A stretch of DNA of 64,000 nt from an uncultured Eubacteriales bacterium. GTDB lineage: Bacteria; Bacillota; Clostridia; TANB77; CAG-508. Shown here piece after piece: positions 9,353-17,061 of the stretch. Within the stretch, counting starts at the first letter, position 1; each line of letters begins with the position of its first letter. The translations under genes were made by a program, and so were the position numbers. The notes under the pieces are model-generated. The model saw nothing but the letters and a program-made list of their open reading frames with translations. It searched no databases and was not told the origin of the DNA. The DNA lies in assembly GCA_949288175.1 (NCBI GenBank), contig CASEIV010000002.1, positions 62,001-126,000 of the forward strand, given 5' to 3'.

Positions 9353-9512
9353 AGGAGAAAATAAACTATGCACAAATCTTGACTTAATGTTAAAGTACAT
9401 TATTTTTTATTAAGAGTATTTAAGCTAAGTAGACATTAGAAAAAATTTCATTAAAATATAGAATTTTTATAAAGAATATGATATTATATATTAAGAATGA
9501 AGAGAGGTGCTT

Positions 9513-9836
9513 ATGGAAAGATTAAATATAAATACTATAAAGCAAATGGTTAAAGATGGAAAAATCAGATGGACTAATCATGTAATAGTCAGATTATTTC
9601 AACGAAATATAAGTCAAGAAGATATTGAAAAAGCTCTATTAAATGGAGAAATAATAGAAGAATATGAAAATGATTATCCATATCCAAGTTGTTTAGTATA
9701 TGGAATAAATTTAAATAATAAAGTTATACATATAGTATGTGGCCTAAATGAGATAGAATTATGGATAATTACAGCGTACTATCCAGATAATATAAAATGG
9801 GAGGACGACTTGAAAACAAGAAAGGAGAAAAAGTAA
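9513..9836 (+). CDS. DUF4258-like protein, probable toxin of a type II pair
   Basis: This 107-aa protein begins at ATG 9513 behind GAAGAGAGG; a GTG at 9507 is less likely. The sequence (RWTNHVIVRLFQRNIS, EDIEKALLNGEIIEEY, then the beta-rich LVYGINLNNKVIHIVCGL) matches the DUF4258 fold. Members are small RelE/MqsR-like toxins often paired with a zinc-finger antitoxin. The next gene starts one base after the stop and encodes exactly such a YgiT-type protein. Toxicity and mRNA cleavage are inferred from family and pairing only. Confidence 0.8.
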   Translation: MERLNINTIKQMVKDGKIRWTNHVIVRLFQRNISQEDIEKALLNGEIIEEYENDYPYPSCLVYGINLNNKVIHIVCGLNEIELWIITAYYPDNIKWEDDLKTRKEKK

Positions 9837-9837
9837 T

Positions 9838-10068
9838 ATGAATTGTTTTATGTGTAAAGGAGATTTAGAAGATAAAAATACAACATTTATGGTTGAATTA
9901 GATAATTGTATTATCATTATAAAAAATGTGCCATCTCAAGTATGTAAACAATGTGGTGAAGTATCATATAGTAATGAGGTTGCAAAACAATTAGAAAAAT
10001 TAGTAAATTCAGTAAGAAATGCCATTACAGAGATTACTGTTATTAATTATACAGAAAAGGTTGCATAA
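9838..10068 (+). CDS. YgiT-type zinc finger protein, probable antitoxin
   Basis: The 76-aa protein has two CxxC motifs, CFMC at the N-terminus and CKQC near residue 38, giving the zinc site of YgiT/MqsA N-terminal domains. The middle is beta-rich. The C-terminal part is a single amphipathic segment (EVAKQLEKLVNSVRNAITE), with no full Cro/C1 helix-turn-helix as in MqsA. It is translationally coupled to the DUF4258 gene. DNA binding is not evident, so autoregulation is uncertain. Confidence 0.8.
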   Translation: MNCFMCKGDLEDKNTTFMVELDNCIIIIKNVPSQVCKQCGEVSYSNEVAKQLEKLVNSVRNAITEITVINYTEKVA

Positions 10069-10117
10069 AATAACGAGTACACCAAGTAAACTTGAAATAT
10101 AATTGAATAAAATGTAA

Positions 10118-10169
10118 TTGGAAGTCTTTGGAAAAAGGCTTTCTTTTTTTGGATTTTTATGATAAAATC
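10118..10169 (+). promoter_or_regulatory. Terminator-promoter module A, copy 1
   Basis: A hairpin, GGAAGTCTTT and AAAGGCTTTC, with a T7 run ends the toxin-antitoxin transcript. About ten bases later TATGATAAAAT forms an extended -10. The same hairpin-T-run-TGATAAAAT arrangement recurs at 16937-16985 and 19278-19325. The remaining bases to 10311 hold no gene I can support. Confidence 0.65.
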
Positions 10170-10311
10170 ACTAAAACAAAGCTTTCGGATGAATATATGA
10201 TAAAAAATATTTAGAAAACTATTATAAAAGTAATAATTGAAGATGAGCAGTTTGAATTATCAGAAACAATCAAAAATATTTAACAAATATCAATGAAAAA
10301 GGTGCGAAAAA

Positions 10312-11127
10312 ATGATATACCTAAAAACATTTAAACTAAGTGATAGCAGAATAACAAATAATAATATATATCCATTTAATGTATTACAAAATAAAGAGCC
10401 AGACATATTTATATTTGATAATATAACCGTATTATATGGAAATAATGGTTCTGGAAAATCAACTATACTAAATATCATTGCTCATAAATTAAATTTAAAG
10501 GGAAAAGAACGAAGTAATCCAAAAGTTGTTGGAACTTTAGATTATTTTGAAGATTATGCATCAAAATGTGAGTATGAATTAGGAGAAAATGAGAATGGTA
10601 GAAAACTAACTAGAATACCAGAAAATAGCAGATATATAAAAAGTGAAGAAATCTTATATGAAATAAGGAAAATTCAACAAGATGCCGTTTTACAAGAAAG
10701 TATAGAAAGTAATTTGGCAAGAGAAAGAGGATTGCAAAATGCAAAGGACTTTTTGCAGACAAAAGAAGGTGGAAAGCAGTTTGCAAGGTTTGAATTTTCA
10801 CAAGATAAATATTCTAATGGAGAAACAACAATGCAAATATTAGAAGATAATATCGAACCAGACAATTTGTATTTACTAGATGAACCAGAGGTTTCATTAT
10901 CTCCACAAAATCAAGTACAACTTGCAGAAGGAATAAATAAAATGGCAAGATATTTAGGTGTTCAATTTATAATTGCAACGCATTCTCCATTTATGTTAGG
11001 AATTCTAAATGCCAAAATATATAATTTAGATACAAAAGATTATAAAATTCAAAAATGGAGTGAGCTTGAAAACGTAAGATATTTCTATGATTTCTTTAAA
11101 AGTAGAAAGAATGAGTTTGAAAAGTGA
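10312..11127 (+). CDS. AAA family (ABC/SMC-like) ATPase
   Basis: The 271-aa protein has Walker A GNNGSGKST at 43-51 and Walker B LYLLDEPEVSLSP with Asp190/Glu191. THSPFM with His224 gives the H-loop, as in AAA_15/AAA_21 proteins related to RecF and OLD. It lacks an obvious nuclease or coiled-coil domain, so its partner is unknown. Such short stand-alone ATPases are common in Firmicute accessory DNA. A decayed copy of its N-terminus lies at 23277-23403. The ribosome site is weak (AAAAAGGTG). Confidence 0.85.
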   Translation: MIYLKTFKLSDSRITNNNIYPFNVLQNKEPDIFIFDNITVLYGNNGSGKSTILNIIAHKLNLKGKERSNPKVVGTLDYFEDYASKCEYELGENENGRKLTRIPENSRYIKSEEILYEIRKIQQDAVLQESIESNLARERGLQNAKDFLQTKEGGKQFARFEFSQDKYSNGETTMQILEDNIEPDNLYLLDEPEVSLSPQNQVQLAEGINKMARYLGVQFIIATHSPFMLGILNAKIYNLDTKDYKIQKWSELENVRYFYDFFKSRKNEFEK

Positions 11128-11156
11128 CTTAGAAGAAACTATGGAGGTTGAAAAAT

Positions 11157-11927
11157 ATGGATTTTGAAGATGAAGAATTTATCAAAAGAGAACAATCAGA
11201 TGACTTGTTATTTGAGGCATATGAAGAACCAATAAAAACAAAAGCGATAAAATTAGCAAAACAAGCACTAGAATTAAATCCAAACAATATAGATGCAGAA
11301 AACTTTATTACCAAAAATGAAACGAATACGATAAAAAGATTAAAGAAATATGAAGAGACACTAAATAAGGAAAAAAATAATTTAGAAAAAGAAAATTTTT
11401 TCAATGAAGAAAATATAGGGATATTTTGGGGATTAATAGAGACAAGACCATATATGAGAACAAAACATAGTTATATGCTAACATTAATGGAATTGGGAAG
11501 ATATACAGAAGCAATAAAACAAGGAGAAGAACTATTAGAATTATGTGAAAGTGATAATTTAGGTATAAGATATTTGATGATAGGTTTATATACTGTACTG
11601 GAAAAATTCGAAAAAGCTGAAGAAATATATAATAAATATTCAGAGATTTCAATTTTTATGCTGTTTCCTTTGTCTATAATGTATTATAAAGAAGGAAACT
11701 ATAGAAAGTGTAAAAAAGTAATTAAAGAAATACAAGAAAGTAACGAACATTTACTAAATTATCTAACCGGAAGAAAGAAATTTTCAAAATCAAAAGTAGA
11801 GGATATTGAGATAAATGGTACGTATTCATGGGAATCAGAAGCAGAGGCTTATTTTGTGGTTAAAGATAATAAATATCTATTGGAAACAGTACCAGCATTT
11901 ATAGAATTTATAGAAAGTGAGATTTAA
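11157..11927 (+). CDS. Tetratricopeptide-repeat protein, ST7-like
   Basis: This 256-aa, helix-rich protein has TPR-type units: AIKLAKQALELNPNNIDAEN, YMLTLMELGRYTEAIKQGEE, LMIGLYTVLEKFEKAEEIY and IMYYKEGNYRKCKKV. The FWGLIETRPYMR block is typical of ST7/SEC-C-associated TPR proteins. I choose ATG 11157, ten bases after GGAGG; TTG 11148 is too close. It is 3 bases before a DUF6429 gene and 30 after the ATPase, suggesting one operon. It probably serves as a protein-interaction scaffold. Confidence 0.8.
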   Translation: MDFEDEEFIKREQSDDLLFEAYEEPIKTKAIKLAKQALELNPNNIDAENFITKNETNTIKRLKKYEETLNKEKNNLEKENFFNEENIGIFWGLIETRPYMRTKHSYMLTLMELGRYTEAIKQGEELLELCESDNLGIRYLMIGLYTVLEKFEKAEEIYNKYSEISIFMLFPLSIMYYKEGNYRKCKKVIKEIQESNEHLLNYLTGRKKFSKSKVEDIEINGTYSWESEAEAYFVVKDNKYLLETVPAFIEFIESEI

Positions 11928-11929
11928 AA

Positions 11930-12169
11930 ATGGAAGAACAAATAAAGGAGCTAACATTATTACTATTATATTTGACATCATGGACTGAAAAAGAACCATA
12001 TGGGGAATATCAAAGAGCCTGGAAGGGTTATGATTTTGATATATTAAATCAACTAGAAAGTGAAGATATGATAGGTGGAAGTACGCATAAAGCTAAGTCT
12101 ACATATATAACAGAAAAAGGAATTGAAAAAGCAAAAGAATTAATGAAAAAATATAATATTAAAAAGTAA
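11930..12169 (+). CDS. DUF6429 family small protein
   Basis: The 79-aa protein has ELTLLLLYLTSWTEKE and AWKGYDFDILNQLESEDMI, followed by a C-terminal TEKGIEKAKEL helix. This is the pattern I associate with DUF6429. It resembles a compact winged-helix or PadR-like fold, though function is unknown. It starts two bases after the TPR gene stop and is probably cotranscribed with it. Confidence 0.7.
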   Translation: MEEQIKELTLLLLYLTSWTEKEPYGEYQRAWKGYDFDILNQLESEDMIGGSTHKAKSTYITEKGIEKAKELMKKYNIKK

Positions 12170-12179
12170 AAATTTATAA

Positions 12180-12401
12180 GATGCAAACTCGATAGAAGAT
12201 AAAAATATAATTGCAAGAAAATATAGAAATCGTAGGATTGGAGAATTTTTAAAAGAATTAAAATTAACAGAAGGTAGAAATACAGGTATTCCTAAAATAA
12301 AAAGAGCATTGAAAAATAATGGCTCAAAAGAACCAGAGTTTGAAACAAATGAAACTAGAGATTATTTTATTACAACTATATTTATGCATGATGGATTTGA
12401 A
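12180..12401 (+). pseudogene. C-terminal remnant of a COG2865/AlbA_2-type regulator
   Basis: The frame open from about 12180 reads NIIARKYRNRRIGEFLKELK, then EGRNTGIPKIKRAL and EPEFETNETRDYFITTIF. This is the characteristic C-terminal block of AlbA_2/divergent-AAA_4 putative transcriptional regulators or helicase-like proteins. The normal N-terminal several hundred residues are absent and a stop lies directly upstream. It is a 5'-deleted relic that now overlaps the next ORF. Confidence 0.75.
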
Positions 12402-12692
12402 ATAGTTAGTTTGGTATTAGCAATTTTAGCTCAATGGAGATATAAATATGTAACTTTACCATTACCGAAGGAAATATATAAACATGTGCATGATAACTAT
12501 AAACCATTTCTTAATAATATTAATCAAATCAAACATTATAATGAATTATTAAACGAAGTTCAAGAAAGTAAAAAGAAAAATAATGATTTTAGAGTTGAAC
12601 TGATAAAGTGGTCAATGATATTTTTCTTTCTTGGAATAATAGCTTTTATTATTTCAGCGATAGTAGCAATAAATATAATAATTTTTAAATAA
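12309..12692 (+). CDS. Chimeric ORF: regulator remnant joined to a membrane tail
   Basis: Starting at TTG 12309 the first 30 residues belong to the COG2865 relic. The following ~97 residues are unrelated to that family. They include a hydrophilic middle (KHVHDNYKPFLNNINQI, then a Lys/Glu-rich segment) and one C-terminal membrane span, IFFFLGIIAFIISAIVAINIII. No ribosome site supports the TTG. It is best read as the fusion of two gene fragments and may not be expressed. Confidence 0.4.
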   Translation: MKNNGSKEPEFETNETRDYFITTIFMHDGFEIVSLVLAILAQWRYKYVTLPLPKEIYKHVHDNYKPFLNNINQIKHYNELLNEVQESKKKNNDFRVELIKWSMIFFFLGIIAFIISAIVAINIIIFK

Positions 12693-12710
12693 AATAGGAG
12701 GTGATAAAAA

Positions 12711-12827
12711 ATGTTAAAATATGATAAAGAAGAAGAAAATCCACTTGATGAAGTTGAACCATTTGTTAATATACCAATGGTAGAAACAAAATCAGGAGAT
12801 ATGAAAGGTAAAGGAGAAAAAAGATGA
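12711..12827 (+). CDS. 38-aa acidic small protein with an NPLD motif
   Basis: ATG 12711 follows an excellent TAGGAGGTGAT site. The peptide has KEEENPLDEVEPF and ends GEKR. The following small ORF repeats the theme KEEKNPLD, so the two may be paralogues. There is no known family. The strong ribosome site is the main support. Confidence 0.5.
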   Translation: MLKYDKEEENPLDEVEPFVNIPMVETKSGDMKGKGEKR

Positions 12828-12828
12828 A

Positions 12829-12933
12829 ATGAAAGAAGAAAAGAATCCATTAGATAATACAGATGATTACAAGAAAATAGAGAATGTTATCACACAAAGT
12901 GAAAATAAAAAAGATATAAGGAGCAAAATATGA
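12829..12933 (+). CDS. 34-aa small protein with an NPLD motif
   Basis: The ATG at 12829 lies one base after the preceding small ORF's stop. The peptide shares EEKNPLD with that ORF and continues DDYKKIENVITQSE. It is acidic and hydrophilic. Its stop at 12931-12933 overlaps the ATG of the next tiny ORF, in which an in-frame TAA separates two charged halves. Confidence 0.4.
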   Translation: MKEEKNPLDNTDDYKKIENVITQSENKKDIRSKI

Positions 12934-13043
12934 AAAATATTATAAGAAAATATAAGTTATATTTTCCAACATAAGAAGAATTTAAGAAAGAATTAAAATT
13001 AGAAAACTATGTTAAGAAAGATGTAGAAAAAGAGGAATTATAA
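12930..13043 (+). pseudogene. Small ORF split by an in-frame TAA
   Basis: ATG 12930, behind ATAAGGAGC, reads MKNIIRKYKLYFPT, then TAA, then EEFKKELKLENYVKK through EKEEL and a stop. A CAA-to-TAA change would explain the break, since PTQEEFKKEL reads naturally. It directly precedes the HAD phosphatase gene. Confidence 0.4.
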
Positions 13044-13044
13044 A

Positions 13045-13644
13045 ATGAAGATAGGAATAGATTTAGATGGGGTAGTAATAGATAGTGAAACTACATTTAG
13101 AACTTATGAAGAAATATTTGACATAGATAATTTAAAAGGAAATAATTTAATCAATAAAGAAGAACCAAAATTTCAAGCTAGATATAATTGGACTCCAGAA
13201 CAAGAAAAAGAATTTATTGAAAAATATTTTTTAAAAGTTTCAAAAGAAAGTAATCTAATGTCAGGATTTATTGGCGTATATAATTTATTAAAAGAACAGG
13301 GACACGAGTTTGTGGTTATTACTGCAAGAGGTGGTTTCGTAGGAAAAATGAAAGATGATGCAATAAGGCTATTAGAAGAAAATGATATTAAATTTGATAA
13401 GTATTATTGGAAAGTAGAAGATAAATTAGAAATTTGTAAAAAAGAAAAAGTAGACATTATGATTGATGATGACTGGAAAATTATAAAGAAACTATCAGAT
13501 AATCAAATAAAAACATTATATTTTAGAGATACGAATTTAGTTAAATTAGATGAAAATTACTACATAAAGGAAGTAAATAATTGGGGAGAAATATATAGAT
13601 ATATAAAGGATAAATTTAACAAAGATAATACATACAAAGAATAG
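13045..13644 (+). CDS. HAD-family hydrolase, 5'-nucleotidase-like
   Basis: The 199-aa protein starts MKIGIDLDGVVID, the HAD motif I (DxDG). It has VITARGG as motif II and IMIDDDWKI as motif IV, the arrangement of NT5C/YqfW-like nucleotidases. Cap insertions are short. It is 14 bases before the radical SAM gene and just after the tiny ORFs, with AGAGGAAT as ribosome site. The substrate is unknown; a nucleotide or sugar phosphate is plausible. Confidence 0.82.
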   Translation: MKIGIDLDGVVIDSETTFRTYEEIFDIDNLKGNNLINKEEPKFQARYNWTPEQEKEFIEKYFLKVSKESNLMSGFIGVYNLLKEQGHEFVVITARGGFVGKMKDDAIRLLEENDIKFDKYYWKVEDKLEICKKEKVDIMIDDDWKIIKKLSDNQIKTLYFRDTNLVKLDENYYIKEVNNWGEIYRYIKDKFNKDNTYKE

Positions 13645-13658
13645 GAGCAAAAATAAAT

Positions 13659-14483
13659 ATGATAGAAAAAGAAATACAAGTTAAAGACTATTTAACTAAA
13701 TCTAATTTACCATCTAGTGACTATGTTATAAATCCTTATGTTGGTTGCCCACATGGATGTAAATACTGCTATGCAAGTTTTATGAAGAGATTTACTGGAC
13801 ATAAAGAGGAATGGGGAACTTTCATTGATATAAAAAGATGTGATAAGAAAATAAATACAAAGAAACTAGAAAATAAAAGTGTATTTCTATCTTCAGTAAC
13901 TGATTGCTATAATCAATTTGAAGAAAAATATAAAATAACAAGAAGAATTTTAAAAGAATTAATAAATGTTAATTGCAATTTAAACATATCAACGAAATCT
14001 AAATTAATATTAAGAGATATAGATTTACTAAAACAAATGAAAAATTTAACGGTGTCAATGTCAATTAATACATTAGATGAAAACTTTAAAAATGATATGG
14101 ATAATGCAAGTTCGATAAAAGAAAGATTAAGTACTTTAAGAACACTTCACGAAAACGGAATCTATACAGTTTTATTTATGTCACCTATATTTCCATATAT
14201 AACAAATTTTAAGGAGATTATAGAAATTAGTAAAGCATATATAGATGAATATTGGTTTGAAAATTTGAATTTAAGAGGAGATTATAAAACAAAAATATTA
14301 TTGTATATTCAAGAAAAGTATCCCAAGTTGATAAATGAATATAATGATATTTATATGAAAGGAAATAAAAAATACTGGAATGATTTATCTAAAGAGATTA
14401 AAGATTATTGTGAAATAAATAATGTAAAATATATAAACTATTTTTATCATGAAGAATTAGTGAAAAATAAGAAAAATGGTTAA
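13659..14483 (+). CDS. SPL-family radical SAM protein
   Basis: The 274-aa protein has the radical SAM cluster motif CPHGCKYCYASF (CxxxCxxC) near residue 30, preceded by INPYVGC. This is the DNA photolyase (SPL)/COG1533 pattern. Later segments (VFLSSVTDCYNQFEEKY, NISTKSKLILRDID, SMSINTLDENFK) follow the family order. At 274 aa it is typical of the stand-alone group, whose substrates are mostly unknown. Cotranscription with the HAD gene is likely. It ends just before the 40-bp tandem array. Confidence 0.88.
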   Translation: MIEKEIQVKDYLTKSNLPSSDYVINPYVGCPHGCKYCYASFMKRFTGHKEEWGTFIDIKRCDKKINTKKLENKSVFLSSVTDCYNQFEEKYKITRRILKELINVNCNLNISTKSKLILRDIDLLKQMKNLTVSMSINTLDENFKNDMDNASSIKERLSTLRTLHENGIYTVLFMSPIFPYITNFKEIIEISKAYIDEYWFENLNLRGDYKTKILLYIQEKYPKLINEYNDIYMKGNKKYWNDLSKEIKDYCEINNVKYINYFYHEELVKNKKNG

Positions 14484-14487
14484 AATG

Positions 14488-14687
14488 TAGCACGGATTTT
14501 GTTGAATTTCCGTGCTATAAATTTTTATAGAACGAAAAAATGGAAAAATCCGTGCTATAAAATTTCATAGGACGAAAAAATTGAAAAAATCGTTCTATAA
14601 AAAATCTGTAGGTCAAAAAAATCGAAATTTTTGACCTATAAATTACTTTAAGTCAAAAAAATCAAAAAATTTGACTTATAAAATTAG
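14488..14687. repeat. Five-unit 40-bp tandem array of palindromes with changing stems
   Basis: Units begin with TAG/TAA at about 14488, 14528, 14568, 14609 and 14649. Each has the form TAG-stem-AAAAAAT-N-GAAAAAT-stem'-CTATAAA. Stem arms in order are: AGCACGGA with TCCGTGCT; AGAACGAA with TCCGTGCT (imperfect); AGGACGA with TCGTTCT; AGGTCAAA with TTTGACCT or close; AAGTCAAA with TTTGACTT. The junction CTATAAA-TTTATAG is also palindromic. Stems differ between units but mostly stay self-complementary. Confidence 0.8.
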
Positions 14688-14855
14688 AAATGAAAAAGTA
14701 CAGAATAATAAAAAAGAAGAAAAACACTTGATATAAGTAAAAATAATATAACTATGTACATGCAAAATATTTTTAATGCAGGAAAATTAGAAAAAAAGCA
14801 GATGTGTGAATATATTTAGCATAATAAATATTATAAAAGGAGAAACAATTCTAAT

Positions 14856-14886
14856 AAAGTGCTTTGATAAGTACTTTATTTTTTGA
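14856..14886 (+). terminator. Terminator, AAAGTGCTTTGATAAGTACTTT type
   Basis: The hairpin loop TGAT and stem match the 9251 terminator with one G-T pair, followed by ATTTTTT. It lies upstream of the GNAT gene and ends whatever transcript crosses the tandem array. Confidence 0.75.
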
Positions 14887-14902
14887 AAACTTACAAGAAA
14901 TG

Positions 14903-14954
14903 TTTGCCGTTTTTGCTCGTAAATGGTACAATATTTACGAATGAAAACGGCAAA
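14903..14954. repeat. Inverted repeat before the GNAT gene
   Basis: Arms TTTGCCGTTTT and AAAACGGCAAA, with inner CGTAAAT/ATTTACG, surround a short AT loop that contains TACAATATT. It is analogous to 9303-9352 and lies just before the ribosome site of the acetyltransferase. It may be an operator, or a promoter enclosed by an operator. Confidence 0.65.
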
Positions 14955-14966
14955 GGAGAAATAAAT

Positions 14967-15386
14967 ATGAACGATATACAATATAAAGAAAAAATACCAG
15001 CACCTGAAGAGTATAATTATATAGCAGATTCTGTAGGATGGGGAACGGCAGAAAACAAAATAGTAGAGACAGCTTTAAATAACTCAATATATTCCATTTG
15101 TGCTTATGATGGAGATAAAATGATAGGATATGGAAGAATAATAGGAGATAAAATGATGTTTTTATATATCCAAGATATCATGGTTCTCCCAGAATATCAA
15201 TCACAAAAAGTTGGAAGTCATATAATGGAGAAAATTTTAAAAAAGGTTAAGGAACTAAAAAAATTAAATCCTAATATAAGAACATATGTAGGACCATCAA
15301 AAGGATTAGAAGGTTTTTATAAAAAATTTGGCTTTATCAGTAGAGAAGAAGCTGATTTAGGAAAAGGAATGATATTAAAAATATAG
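14967..15386 (+). CDS. GNAT family N-acetyltransferase
   Basis: The 139-aa protein is a single GNAT domain. The acetyl-CoA loop appears as VLPEYQSQKVGSHIMEKIL (Q/RxxGxG/A) near residue 75, and the C-terminal FYKKFGF is the usual last strand. ATG 14967 follows GGAGAAATAA; upstream codons come from the inverted repeat. It is 18 bases before the GNAT-kinase fusion gene. The substrate is unknown. Confidence 0.85.
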   Translation: MNDIQYKEKIPAPEEYNYIADSVGWGTAENKIVETALNNSIYSICAYDGDKMIGYGRIIGDKMMFLYIQDIMVLPEYQSQKVGSHIMEKILKKVKELKKLNPNIRTYVGPSKGLEGFYKKFGFISREEADLGKGMILKI

Positions 15387-15404
15387 TATAGAGGTAATTA
15401 ATAG

Positions 15405-16886
15405 ATGGAATTTAGGAAAATAAAAAAAGAAGAATTTGAAAAATTGAGAAGATTGTTTCCAGATAATGAAGATATGTGGATTAAGTATAAAAAGAAAAGG
15501 TTAGAACAATTTGAAAAAAAAGAGATAGATGTGTTTGTAATTGAGGAAGATGAAAAGGTTATTGGAGAAATAACAGTTAGTTATAAAAATGATGAATTGG
15601 AAACAGAAACAATACCAAATAAAAGAGTATATTTACAAGCATTTAGAGTAGACAAAAAATATCAAGGACAGGGGTTAGGACAAAAGTTAATAAAATATTG
15701 TATAGATAATTTAACAAATAGAGGATATACTGAATTTACAATAGGCGTAGAAGATGACAATGAAATAGCAAAACATATATATTTTAAATTAGGATTTAAT
15801 GAAGCAATAGATAAAGGACATGGCGATGAGTTTGATCCTAGTGAATATACCTTGTATTTGAAGGATATTGATAAGATTGAATTACAAAAAGACATAGGAA
15901 TTCTTATAGGAGAAGAAGAGTTAGGAACATTGGTAAAGAGTATAACTAAAGTAACAGGTGGATTATCTCATAGAATGTATAAAGTAGTAACTAATAAAGG
16001 AATATATGCAATAAAAGAACTGAATTCAGGAGTTATGAAAAGACAAGAGGCATATTCAAATTTTATATTTTCAGAGAAAGTAACTGATATTGTAAAAGAA
16101 AATGGTATAACAGCTGTCGGAGCTATTAAATTTAAGAACAATGATATTATAAAAAAAATAAACAATAGATATTTCATGGCGTTTGATTGGATAGAAGGTA
16201 AAACCTTGGAAGCTGATGAAATAACAGAAAAACATTGTGAAATAATAGGAAAAACTTTAGCTAAAATTCATAATATTGATTTTTCGAAAATTGAAAATAA
16301 TGAAAGAAAAAAGATTAATATAGAACAATTTGACTGGAATAAATATTTAGAATTGGCAAAGAAAGAAAATAAAGATTATCCCCATATTTTAGAGCAAAAT
16401 ATTGAGTTATTATATGAATTAAATAAAAAAGCAAATGAAGCAATTAAATATGCTAATGAAAATTTAATTATTAGTCACACTGACCTTAATAGAAAAAATG
16501 TAATATGGCGAGATTATAAACCATTTATTATAGATTGGGAAGCTAGTGGATATATCAATCCAACTATTGAATTAATACAAGTTGCTTGGTATTGGTCAGG
16601 TGGAGATGTAGAAAATTTAGATTATAATAAATTTGAAATAGTAGTAAATCATTATAAAAAATATGCCAAAAAAGAAATTGATACAAATATTGAAAAACTG
16701 ATGTATGCAGATATTTATGATGGTCTTGGGTGGCTAAATTATAATTTCAAGAGGTCATTGTGTATTGAGAACAGTTATAAACAAGAGGAAATAGAGCTAG
16801 CTGAAAGTGAAATTGTACAGTCCATAGGAGAAATTAAATATAATGTTAGTCAAATGGATAAGATGATAAAAATTTTGGAGAAATAG
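15405..16886 (+). CDS. Bifunctional GNAT acetyltransferase - aminoglycoside-phosphotransferase-like kinase
   Basis: The first ~155 residues form a GNAT domain with the CoA loop QGQGLG at 87-92 and HIYFKLGFNE. Residues ~170-490 form an APH/choline-kinase-type domain with a YAIKEL lysine, the Brenner-type loop HTDLNRKN (His358, Asp360, Asn365) and IIDWEA (Asp377). This order matches the AAC(6')-APH(2'') resistance enzyme, but the sequence is clearly different, and the catalytic loop has HTD where HGD is common. It probably modifies a small molecule by acetylation and phosphorylation; aminoglycosides are only a possibility. A GAGGT site precedes the ATG. Confidence 0.85.
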   Translation: MEFRKIKKEEFEKLRRLFPDNEDMWIKYKKKRLEQFEKKEIDVFVIEEDEKVIGEITVSYKNDELETETIPNKRVYLQAFRVDKKYQGQGLGQKLIKYCIDNLTNRGYTEFTIGVEDDNEIAKHIYFKLGFNEAIDKGHGDEFDPSEYTLYLKDIDKIELQKDIGILIGEEELGTLVKSITKVTGGLSHRMYKVVTNKGIYAIKELNSGVMKRQEAYSNFIFSEKVTDIVKENGITAVGAIKFKNNDIIKKINNRYFMAFDWIEGKTLEADEITEKHCEIIGKTLAKIHNIDFSKIENNERKKINIEQFDWNKYLELAKKENKDYPHILEQNIELLYELNKKANEAIKYANENLIISHTDLNRKNVIWRDYKPFIIDWEASGYINPTIELIQVAWYWSGGDVENLDYNKFEIVVNHYKKYAKKEIDTNIEKLMYADIYDGLGWLNYNFKRSLCIENSYKQEEIELAESEIVQSIGEIKYNVSQMDKMIKILEK

Positions 16887-16936
16887 CAACATTTACAATG
16901 TCTTTATCAAAATGGATAAAATCTATTAATGCAATC

Positions 16937-16985
16937 GGAAGTGTTTGGAAAGGCACTTCCTTTTTTTAGACTTTTGTGATAAAAT
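16937..16985 (+). promoter_or_regulatory. Terminator-promoter module A, copy 2
   Basis: The hairpin GGAAGTG/CACTTCC with a TTTGGAAAGG loop is followed by T7, then TTTTGTGATAAAAT as an extended -10. It separates the fusion gene from the next GNAT gene. Confidence 0.75.
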
Positions 16986-17061
16986 GTCAGAAATTAATAA
17001 TAGAGATAAAATCATTAAAAATTTGAGAAAGATAACTATAATTAGAAAGGGAAATATAAAA

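Larger units (their letters stand above)
9150..9512. other. Gene-free stretch with a terminator, long inverted repeat and a stub ORF
   Basis: This 363-base gap holds the hairpin terminator at 9251-9281 and the 21-bp inverted repeat at 9303-9352. A ribosome site AAGGAGAAAA follows, with an ATG at 9369 that stops after four codons (MHKS). The layout of terminator, inverted repeat, then ribosome site recurs before the GNAT gene at 14967. The stub may therefore mark a deleted gene. Confidence 0.6.
14484..14966. other. Noncoding stretch: tandem palindromes, terminator, inverted repeat
   Basis: This 480-base gap contains the five-unit 40-bp array (14488-14687), about 150 bases of plain AT-rich DNA, a ribosome-site-like AAAGGAGAAAC at 14835-14845 with no following gene, the terminator at 14856-14886 and the inverted repeat at 14903-14954. 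I see no protein-coding gene in it. Confidence 0.7.

Noticed and set aside
14488..14687. CRISPR array
   Set aside because: There are no constant repeats with unique spacers. Units are 40-bp palindromes diverging throughout, and there are no cas genes.
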